In this document: one piece after another, positions 46,360 through 57,100 of the stretch
How positions within the stretch are numbered: position 1 is the stretch's first letter
How the letters are laid out: every line of letters begins with the position of its first letter
Origin: Phocoena phocoena
Lineage: Eukaryota > Chordata > Mammalia > Artiodactyla > Phocoenidae
Reading direction: 5' to 3'
NCBI RefSeq assembly: GCF_963924675.1
Contig: NC_089238.1
Location: 46,146,879 to 46,210,878 of the forward strand
Length of the DNA stretch: 64,000 nucleotides
Made by a program: the position numbers and the translations under genes
Notes under the pieces: generated by a model
What the model was told of the DNA's origin: nothing
What the model saw: only the letters and a program-made list of their open reading frames with translations
The model's database searches: none

Positions 46360-49300
46360 AAGGAATCCTTTAGTTCCCCCACCAGCAGACAAATAGAGAG
46401 CAAGGGACAGGGGAAGGGCTGTGCTCAAAGCATCAAACTACCCAAGATAGTTTGCATGTTTCCCTGAAAGTAAGCACAGAATCTTTACTAAGGAGTCCCT
46501 TATTAACATCTAGGATTCCATAGCACCTGGTTTGGGAAATGCTGGCCTAGAAGATGTTAGCATATCTTATTCTGAATGTCAATGCCTGGCAAAAGTAGTT
46601 GTTCAAGATGTTTCCCACGGAATGGTCTCTCAGTTGGACTGACAAAACCAGATTCCTGGTTTGGCCAGCAGGACAATAATGCCCACACTGGAATGTACTA
46701 TGGCTAATTTCCCACCCCTGTGCCTAAGGCCGTGACTACACCGGCCACACCGTCAGCAAGGCCTTGCTGTATTTCTACCAAGCTGATTCATAGTAGTCAA
46801 GCAGCCCATGGGAGGGCAAGTGGGGTGGAGGTGATGCGGGTACAGCCACAGCATATCACTGGGGTCTCACAGAAGTCTGAACAAACTCCACTGTGCCCTC
46901 TCCAGGACCTCTTGGCTTAGAATGATGCCCTTTTCTTTCAAAGCATCGCATATAGGGCTGCAATTCAAGATGGAAGTGGCTCCAGTTCTCCCAGCGCTTT
47001 TGGATCCAAGTTCTGTGGCCACACCTCCTCAGACACCCTGGAAGCTCAGTGGAAAGCACTTCACTGTTACTACGACCCCTAGTAACAAGAGGTTGGTCTT
47101 ATTCTCCCATTTTACAGAAAGGAGGCTGAGACCAAGCTTAGAGACTGGTGAACACAGGTCGTGTGACTTCATATCCAGTGTTCTATGGACTTCACTCCTA
47201 CTTGGCATTTGGCAGATGGGATCTTGTTTCTGATTGCTTTATGTGAAGTCGCCTTTCTCCAGTTGCAGCACCAGCTCCTTAAAGGCAAGAGATTCCTCAG
47301 TGTGCCTTGTTAACAGCACTAGACCCCCTAATGACTCACAGTAAATGCTAATACTTTTCACCATCACATGTCACACTAGCTTATACACATTTACTCATGA
47401 CCCCAAATTATTAACTTGTAAAAACTCTCCTCAAATGGCCTAATCAAAAGCAACTCTCATTCCCTGAGATTTTGCTTGCAGTTAGAAAAGGGTAAATTCT
47501 GCCGGGTGGGCCTGTGGGATAAAAATCTGAGGACCAGACTCTAATAGACAGAGGCGGGGAACTGGGGTGGGTTTGCCTCCGGGATTACAGCCAAGCCTGA
47601 CTGGGTGCTGACAGAGCTGCTGGATTTAGAGGGTGAGCTGGGGCTGACAGGGGCCTTTAGCTACGTCCAGTTGAGTCTCCCATCCTTGTGTCTCCTATAA
47701 ACTTGGTGTTTTCTTTTGCTTCATTTTAAACAAGAGGCAATGTTCCCTCATTCTCCTGGAAACCACCTAGTGATTTCCATGTCTGATTATTATTACCAGA
47801 TTGTGAAATATACAGATGCCCAGACACCCCCAGTAGAGTAATCTGGAGAACAGAAAAGCCACTGCAACAGATTTCCTAGCTTCCTGACCAAAAATCTTTG
47901 GCTGTCTACTCTCCACCTCCTCATTTTTCATACTTGGGACCTTCTGACTTTTCCCAGAAATCCCAAGGCTGTGCCTGTTTTATCTGAGAAAACTAGAGAC
48001 ATGGGCCTTAGGATCCTGTGAAATTTGTCACCAGGCTCTCTGGCAGACTCAACGTCACCACCAGACTCAGAGGGACAGAAACAGCATGCTAAGTTACAAA
48101 AACTCCTGGGTGTAGAGCAGATATTCAAGGAGGTAACACACAGTAGGTGCTCAGTAAATATTGGTGGAATAAATGAATGTAGCACCATCTTCTAGTGTAT
48201 TAGGCATATCTCTTGATGTTGACTTTCAAAGCTTCTACAGAAAAGCTCTTGGTGATGCTAATGCAGAGTGGTGAAGGGGATTCTCTTGAGTGCTGTGTAG
48301 TCCGTATCTACTGATTTCAGTTCACTCAAACTTCATACAAGGCCCACACAGTGGGTTATCAGATCCCCAAATATAAATCAGCCACTGACCACAGAGGTGT
48401 TTCTTCCCTACCCATACACCCCAGACATCGTCACCCATGTACCCCAGTCATCTGTATCCCTACATTGTTATTTTTTTGGACAAGGTTTGACTTCAGCACC
48501 AGAGATCTGAATACAGCCTTTGAATATATTTTAAGGGTGCAATAAACTTAAAATATTCACATACAATATTCCATATTCAAATGAGCAAGTGGATGATTCA
48601 CACAAACACATGGCATTTCTATTTTGAATAGAAGCAGGATTTAGGAATTAAAAAAAAAAAAACTGAAAGCCAGGTTGATTCATTTGAACAATTCTCCCAA
48701 CATTTCTGGCTTCCCACTAATAACCTCAAGAGAGGCTGCAGTCATAGGAGCAGCATGGATTCTGGAGACTAGAGCTCTCCCCATGAGGTAAGTGAACCCC
48801 AAGAGTCTTTCCCAGCCCCAGCAGCTGTCTTGCTAGCATTAAAAAAAACAAAAGCCAACATTCCATCCACAGTCCAACTTGAACCCCCCTCCCCCAAAGG
48901 AATGCTATTCATAGCAAAAGATCTTCCAAATGAAACAACATCTGTGGAAACTCCACTCGTGAGGTCAGGGAAAAGTTGAGGCAGCTAAAAACTTTTCAGT
49001 ACATTTTTAGACCCAAACTGCAGAGATTTAACAGCAGCAGAATGGGAGCAATCCTAATAACCAAGAGCAAATGCCTTGGTGGGGTGGCCTTCCTTCTCAG
49101 TTGTATGGCAGCCTCTAATGTGTTTTGCAAAACAGGACAGAGTTCTCCATTTACCTGGTTGCACAACTAAACCAAAGGAGTTGATGTGGTCCCCTTAACA
49201 CTTACACAGATGGGATTTGTAATTTAGCTGTATCCAATCACTAAATTTTACTAAACACTTTCTGTAGGTCCTACAGCAACAACTATGAACTAGACAAAAC

Positions 49301-49450
49301 TGGTCTCAACATATTCAAGCCTAATTCCTTGTGCCTGTGCTCCTAAAATTCCACTTGTCAGCGCCCTGTTTTGCAGAGAACAAGCAAACCCACTGATATG
49401 CAGAGAAAGCTCAATGGTGAAAATTCCTGGATACAAAAAAAAAAAAAAAA
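46360..49450. other. Mostly unassigned sequence
   Basis: MIR traces near 47090-47175 (antisense, 'attctcccattttacagaaa') and 48130-48180 (sense, 'taggtgctcagtaaatattg'). A runs at about 48650 and 49436-49452. No gene recognised. Confidence 0.35.
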
Positions 49451-49454
49451 AAAT

Positions 49455-50155
49455 TCCTGGATACACCTAAAACACAAAACACAAGCAACAAAATAAAAAA
49501 TAAACAAGTGGGACTACATTAGACTAAAGTCACACAGCAAAAGAAACAAAGTAAAAAAGACAATCTATGGAATGGAAAAAATTATTTGCAAACCATATAT
49601 CTGATAAAGGGTTAATATACAACAATATAAAGAACTCAGACAACTCAAAAGCAAAACACAAAAAGTCCAATTAAAAAATGGGGCAAAGGACCTGAACAGG
49701 CACTTTTCCAAAGAAGATATATGAATGGCCAACAGGTACATGAAAAGATGCTCAACAAAACTAGTCATTAGGGAAATGCAAATCAAACTACAGCTAAGTC
49801 CTCTGTCCTTCAGGTGAGCTAAATCACCTCACCCCTGTTAGAATGGGCATCACCAAGAAAACGAGAGATAAATGCTGGTGAGGATGTGGGGAAAAGGGAA
49901 CCCTTGTGCAGTGTTGGTGGGATTGTAAACTGGTACAGCCACTACAGAAAAGAATATGGACAACCCTCAGAAACGTAAAAACAGAACTACCTCATGACAG
50001 AGCAATTCCACTTCTGAGAATGTAGCCAAAGGAAATGAAAACACTAACTCAAAGAAACGTGTGTACTCCCATGTTCATAGCAGCGTTATTTACAATAGCT
50101 AAGTTATGGAAACAACCTAAGTGTTCATCAACAGATGAATGGATAAAGAAAATGT

Positions 50156-50198
<43 letters not shown>

Positions 50199-50665
50199 AG
50201 GACTGGATAAATCTTGAGCATTATGCTAAGTGAAATAAGCCTGACAGAAGAAGACAAGTTATTGTATAACGTCACTTATATACAGAATCTAAAAAAACAA
50301 AACCAAAAAAGGAAACTCACAGAAAAAGAGATCAGATTTGTGAGGGAAGGGGTGGGGAGCAGAATGGGGGGACAGGACATCAGAGCAAAGTGGTCAAGAT
50401 ATAAACTTCTAGTCATAAGATAAATGAGTACTAGGAATGCAATGTACATGATGACTAGAGTTAACACTGCTGTATGATATATATGAAAGTTGGTAAGAGT
50501 ATATCCTAAGAGTTCTCTTCACAAGAAAAGTTTTTTCTTTTTTTGCTTTTTCTTTTTATTGTATTTGAGATGATGGATTTAACTATATATGTCAAACCAT
50601 TATGACGTACACCTTAAATAGATACAATGATGTATGTCAATTATATCTCAATAAAACTGGAGAAA
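49455..50665 (+). repeat. L1 ORF2 3' part and 3' UTR with (GT)n expansion
   Basis: 'aaatggggcaaaggacctga', 'gatgctcaacaaaactagtc', 'ttggtgggattgtaaactgg', ending 'tatgtcaattatatctcaat'. A GT repeat lies at about 50155-50193 inside it. Confidence 0.8.
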
Positions 50666-50984
50666 AGAAAATCTTTCCAGCTGTGAGAATTCAGAGAAAT
50701 CAAATCCAGAGAAGGCCCCTCAGTTATGGAGCTGAAATGCTGTCTGTATATCCTTCAAAACTTGTATCTCATCCAGCACCCATTTGGCCACAACAGAGAA
50801 CATGACAAAGTCAACAGACACATCAAAAGCAAAGCAATGTAAGGGGAAAAGAGAACATCACTGTGATGTGGGAGGGGTGGGAAGGGAAGGAGATCTGCAT
50901 CCATGGTGACTCCTAAATGAAAATGGAAGACTTCACTGTGCTGATCCAAGCCCCACATATTAAGGGCTGGGGTTTGGATCAATA

Positions 50985-51185
50985 AGAACCTACAACATGC
51001 TGGGCTGACTGCTGGCTGTTTTAGGTATATGCTCTCATTTTATTGTGACATCAACCCTGTTTATCTCCACGTTATGCACGAGAAGCCAACTGGCCTGACC
51101 AAAATCGTGGATCTAATCAGGGGCAGAGACTTGACTGAACTCAGGCCTGTGAGTTCATGTCTAGACTTATTTACAAATTCCATTC
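50985..51185 (-). repeat. MIR element, antisense
   Basis: 'tatatgctctcattttattg', 'gggcagagacttgactgaac'. Diverged. Confidence 0.5.
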
Positions 51186-51189
51186 TAGA

Positions 51190-53110
51190 TTTAAGGGGGA
51201 GACTCCTAGGAATCTGTATTTTTTATTGAGTGGCCTAAGGGATGATTTTCATGATTAGGAAAATTTGGGGAAAAAAATAAAACAAACATACAAACACAAT
51301 TTGTACTCCCAAGAGATACAGGGTCACTGACTTGTTGATGAATGTTGGGATTCTGAGGAACTAAGATGCTGTTTTAAGTCAGGTTGGGCTACATACTTAG
51401 GGACTTCTGTGCAGCGTATATTACACCTCTCCTTTCACTTTCTACAGCTGGGGGAGCCAAGGCTCAGAAGTTTTAATGGCTTGCCCAAATTCACTCAGCT
51501 GTTATTTGGCCCAACCAGATCAGACACGTTGCCTGATTCTAGTCCTCTTTCTACTATAAACACATTTGGCTGATTATTTCCCATGTATAAGCCTCCTCCC
51601 CCCTACCAGAATGTCAAGTTCAGCTGAGCGAGCCTTGAGAATTTCTCACTGTGCTTAGCACGATGCTCAGAATATAAGCTCATGGTTTGCTGTCATCTAT
51701 CAGATAACATTTTCCAATACACACCCATATTTCTCTGACAATTCCACTGAGTTTGTTATCATTTTCCCCGGGAATGGAAGAGAATCTTGTAATACACTGG
51801 AAGCACAAGATGATGATCTAATGTGAAATTCACCCTTGCCTGGCCTACCAGTAGCTCTCTAGTGGAGCAATAATCAGATGACCACACATTCCCAGTTATG
51901 GTGTAAGATCTAAAATTAAGGTCCAGTATCTCATGCTATAAAATCAGAAGGGCTTCAAGTGGCCTAATCGCCAAAGCTTCCCTCCCCACTCTGTTCTCAT
52001 GAATGAGGTTCCCTGGCTAAACAATCCTCTGTACTAAAGGACCAGGCACAGGTCCTGCCCACCTCTGGGGAGGTTTCAGCTCCTTGCCAGTCTGTGGGTT
52101 TATTCAAACAAGCCAATCACAACTTCCCACAAGAACAGGAGAAGTTCCACCCTCTTGATATTACAAAGCCTGCCTCCCAAAGCCCCTAGTTGTTTACTGG
52201 GTTCCTGAATGCAACCCCCATGTTGTCTAGCATGGATTGCATGCAGTATCCCTGAGTGACGTGGTGTCTTCCTCCCCTGGGTTGGACAATAAACTGCTGT
52301 CTACATAATAAAAACAAAAAAAGGGTGGCAATTCCTGATTCTATACAGAGATCAAGTTTTCCATTCTTACATAACCCCACTACTACTGTAGGAAGAAGTA
52401 TTTCAGGAGAGAGCCTAGGAACAAGGAGCCACTGCTCAAATATCTATGCTGAGTTTCTCATACTACCGCACATCAACATCATACAATCAATCTGACAGGC
52501 TAAATGGAACAAGTGCGGGGGGGGGCACAGCAAAAATGAGCCCTGGAATCAAACTATGCAAATGTAATTCAAAAGTACTGTCTACTATGTATACCCATGA
52601 ACTGAGAAAATGAAGTGTCATTTAGGGATTCAATTCCTGGCAAAACTCAGGTCTCTACTGACTGATCCAAAACCAAGCTGTGATTAAAGAGATACACAGC
52701 TCCAGGGATAGCATCAGGAACCCTCTCTGCACTTGGAATGTGGGCTGTTAGAGGTCAAAGATTATATCTAACCACCTCCATTCCTGACTCTAACCCAGTG
52801 CCTGCCAGAGAATCTGTTCAATGGAAGTGCTGAGCACACAAACAAAAAAGGGTTTTACTCTGTGAAGTACTCAGAAAACAAATGACTCAGGCCTCTCCAT
52901 GTTCAATGAAGCTGACGGATTGCCTGGAACATTAAGGCTTCCCACACAGTTTGACAGGGGAAGGCTGAATTCTCAAGTGTGAATTGGAACATTTGACACT
53001 GGGTCACTTCCAGCTGCTGCCTCCACATACTCCAAAGGCCCTCCAGAGCCCACCTAAGATGTCTGTTGAAGACAGGCCTCCCCCTCCCTGACCCCATTAC
53101 CCATGTGCCT
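51190..53110. other. Intergenic stretch downstream of SF3B3
   Basis: Weak antisense MIR near 51405-51560 and otherwise unassigned. In human the distal IL34 first exon lies shortly downstream of SF3B3, so a noncoding IL34 exon could be here, but none can be defined from sequence alone. Confidence 0.3.
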
Positions 53111-53114
53111 TTAA

Positions 53115-54044
53115 AAAGGGACCACATGTACTGACTTTATTCCCAAGGGCAGGTTCTTCTGTACTTACTGATCCTTCCTAGTAGACAGATGGCAAATGAT
53201 CATTTCAGGAGCTGTGGAAGTAAAAGGAGCATCTATTAAGAGACTAGGCAGCTGGAATTCATGCCAAATCCTTCACTCTAAGGCTTCAAAGTAGAAGGGA
53301 GCTAAAACAGGGAAGAAGAAACCAGCCACCCTTCCTCACTATCCAATGGGAAGAGATATGGATGACTATATAATTATTACTGAGCCCAAGTTTCATCTGC
53401 ATAGTAGAAAAGACTAGAGAAAGCCAAAAACCATCACAGAGCTGGGAGCATGAGGCCACAGGGTGCCAAAAGTCCAAGTTGGTAACTGGAAGGAGGACAC
53501 TCAGTTCTTCCTGCTCCAACTTGGGATCCAATCTCCCACCTAGATTCTCAGCAAAGACACATGGACACCAGCCACCTTAAAAGCTAGGTTTGTATTTCTG
53601 GTTAGGTTCCAGGGTGGCAGAACTCTGGAGTTGTACTATAGCCAACCTGGTCCCCACCTCAGCTTGTCTCCCGCCTCCCACAAAGATAACATCTTACAAA
53701 ACTATATTTACAGATTAACCAGTTAAAAATTAAGGGTGTATACAAAAGTAGAGAGCAGAGCCAAAAATATCAATGCGAGAAAGCTCTGGGAAAAGGGACA
53801 CTGTATTCCACACCGGAACCTGGGGGCAATGTATTATGTACCAGGCAAGGAGAAGTGTAGCAAATCTCAGTGCCAATTTTAGGGGAAACCAGTCACTCCA
53901 GGGGAAGAGTGGATGGGGAAGAGCTACTAGCTTTAATATTACAAAGTCTTAATTATACAGCCACCCTTCTTCTGTCACATGGATTCAGAACCAGGTGGTG
54001 AGGGAAATAAGGTCTCTGACAAGCCCCATAGGAAAAGGAAGGGC
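53115..54044 (-). other. SF3B3: SF3B3 3' UTR (approximate)
   Basis: Repeat-poor sequence following the SF3B3 stop codon. The first strong polyadenylation hexamer, AATAAA at 53141-53136, sets a likely cleavage site near 53115. A weaker ATTAAA lies near 53930 and would give a much shorter UTR. Confidence 0.5.
53136..53141 (-). terminator. SF3B3: Candidate SF3B3 polyadenylation signal
   Basis: AATAAA on the minus strand, about 0.9 kb past the stop codon, in context gggaataaagtcag. Confidence 0.45.
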
Positions 54045-54185
54045 TCAGAAGGCGTAGCGAGTCCGGATGTCCTCAAGCTTCTTGGACACCTCAGGTGGGG
54101 TTCGGTCCAGTTCTTCAGAGACATTCTTTTGTTTGTTGGGCTCCATGGAGTTGAATTGCTCACAGAGATCTCCATCAATCACATT
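54045..54185 (-). CDS. SF3B3: SF3B3 last coding exon (about residues 1172-1217 and stop)
   Basis: [20 protein letters not shown]... to EDIRTRYAF, then TGA at 54047-54045. Acceptor ccttag. The exon continues into the 3' UTR. Confidence 0.97.
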   Translation of the reverse strand, partial: NVIDGDLCEQFNSMEPNKQKNVSEELDRTPPEVSKKLEDIRTRYAF

Positions 54186-57100
54186 CTAAGGCATGAAAAA
54201 ATGGGAGGAAGAAAAAGCTTAGATGCCCAAAGAAAATGGCACATGCTAAAGCAGCAACTGCAAGGAAAGCATTTTATTCTCCCTCAGAAACCTGAACTAC
54301 ATTTACAGAGCCAGGAATACTATTCTAAGTTGACCCTTAGTAGCCAGAGTTCAGATTAGCAAAACTGGGTGAAAACTTTTCTCTGGCTATGGTCTGCCCT
54401 GAGCTAAGAGGTCTCTGAATATCACTAACTACTCCTCTCCCACATTACTGCCTCCATCAATCCACATCCTCAATGCTCCTTCATTCAGGACTGTTCCGAT
54501 TTTTAAGGGAGGGAGGCCCAGAGAAAAAGACTGGTTAAATATGCTGAGGATCCCCTTTTTCAACTCGAGTTTCCAAGAAAGACCTACCTTAACAGGGAAG
54601 TAATAGGAACGAAAACTGAGGTGGTCTCGCCCACAGAGAGGGGGATGCTCAGACCGGAGGTGCATTTCCACATGCTGGAAGAAGTCATGGTCCTGGCAAA
54701 GAAACGAAGAATCTGTCACTAAAAGAAAAAAGTGATTTCAACTACTAGTCTACAGTTTCCAAAGCACAATGAACAGAGAAGCTATTGATTTTTACCACCA
54801 AGGAGATGTTAAGCATCTAACTGCTCCTCATGACCACAGGTTCTCCTGCTACAACAAGATAGCTAAAACCTGAAAGAAAACCCCTTCGTATTTGCAAAAC
54901 ATGAGAGAAAACACCATATGCAAAGAGTGGTTTGTAAAGTCAGATTCCTAACCACAGCTTCCTTGGCTGCAATTACATAAACCAAATCTAGCCAAGCCAA
55001 GAGCTGACTCTAGGAGGCATTAAGTGCCCAGTCCACACCATCCCGTCATTCCTGGTCTGTGGGGTTTTGTTCTGGGGCTTCAGCCTCTGACTAACCAAAC
55101 CCTGGTACAGTATACAACCAGATGGCTTTCCACAGGGGGAGAAAAAAAAATTCAAGATTCCTATCTCCCCAGGCACTCCTGTCACCTTATAAAAATTGTA
55201 CAACACTCCTAGTTGCAGACGGAGACAAAATGGATTGCCCTCTTAGGCAGATTTAGCACCAAGAAACAACCTTGGGAAGGCAAAAGCCAGACCAGTGTGG
55301 AAGATGTCACCTCATGGGATGTGAACGGGACAAGGATGCCAATTCCTCCTGACAAGGTGGTATAGACAAGCGATTCTGAGCCTCCAGGGATCAGCGTGGT
55401 CTTCTGTAACGAAAGTACTGTCTCGCCCACGTGATAGTTCATGATCACTTCTGCCTGCAAGTTGAAACCAGAATAGTGACTATATGTGCCCTCAGGAGCA
55501 TGCTCTAGATTCCCAAGAGCAAACAGTGCCTCCAAAGGCCAGATTTCACCACTTTTGGAAATTCAAAAATTACTAAAATTTAAAAATACTTTGAAATGTC
55601 CTTAGCATTTACTTAGAGCTTAATGCCCTCACAAACATGCTGAAGTTAGATCATTTTTGATTTATAACTACAAAACCTTTTTGTTAAATTATCAAGTCTG
55701 CAAAAAGAAGAAAAGAAAAGTATAAAAAACAGCAATCTCTAGGCTTGCCCTCTAAAATGGATCTATTTTTAAAAGTCCAGAGATACAGAAGTATATATCT
55801 ACAGGAGAAGAGTAAAGCCCAGGGCATACTTCAGAGAAGAGCTGGTTAGTATCTGGAATGAACCTGTGCAACCATCCTTTCTAAGGAACCCACTATGCAG
55901 AGATTTATACTGCTAAAATGTCTCAGAAAAATTTCTCTTCTATTGTCATAAAAATGGGATAGTAACTTGGTCACCTTGTGTCAAACCCACCATGCATGGG
56001 AGAACACTCAACATAGTCACACGCACTGTGGATAATTCACTAAAGAAATGTTTCCTCGGTGAGGGTCATGAAGAATGTGCTACACAGGCTTGTGCCCCTC
56101 CTTTGCAGTCCCTTCTGCAATCTTACCTTCTGAGAGGCCCCGTTGAGCAAACCCCGGTCCCACAGGGCTTTGTTTCCAGTGGGATCCTCATCCACTTCAT
56201 CATTGGTGTTAGGTGGGAGCCTCACCTACAATGAAGTGACACAAATCACAGGGCTGGGTCCTGAACCTATTCACCTCGGTCACCAAGCAACGTTTGCCCC
56301 AGGTCCTTGCACGCAAACCTTGGGGCCCCGAGTTTGACAGGGGCCTGAGCCCAAGTCTCCTGCACCTCTTTTGATGTCCGAGGAGTGACGAACTCAAAAG
56401 CAAAAAACTCCAAAAAACAAAAAACTAAAGAGCATAAATGGAGACCACAGAACATAAACAAGAAAAGCCAGACTGGGCTTTAAAAGATAAGCCAAAATTT
56501 TGGCAAAAAGTAAAAATAAATATTAGTCCTTAGCTCAAACTAAATCTATCATTATTAAATCATGTTGCATGGGGATGAGAGAGGCGAATGGGGTGTGGGT
56601 AGGGGAAACTTAAAGAATTTTATACCCATTTTTACTTTCCATATCAGAGATCACAGTCTTGGGTCATTGGCTTTACCACAAACAAACTGGGGCAGCCTTC
56701 CTATACATCACTGTAACCCAAGTAAACATCAACTTACGACACAAATGTTGCCAAACTTGTCTGCCCCAGCCACAGTATCGTAGTCCAGGAGGCTAGCTGT
56801 TGTGACCCATCGGGGGTAGGTATCATCAGCAAAGATGATAAGCTGGTTCTCATTACGCTTGTAGCGAACCCAGATGAAACTTTCCTGGACATCAGATACA
56901 ATTACCCTATGTCCAATTGTCTGGATCCCAGAGATGTAATTGGCGATATGCTGGAAAAAACAAGGACAGCAATGGGTGTAACCTTGGGGTGCAGTATCAA
57001 CAGAAAGTCCAGGTTACCATGACTGCAGCATATATATGGTCTGAAGAATGGCACACACCAAAGAAGAGGAGTCAACAAGGAGTCAGCAATAAATTCCTAG

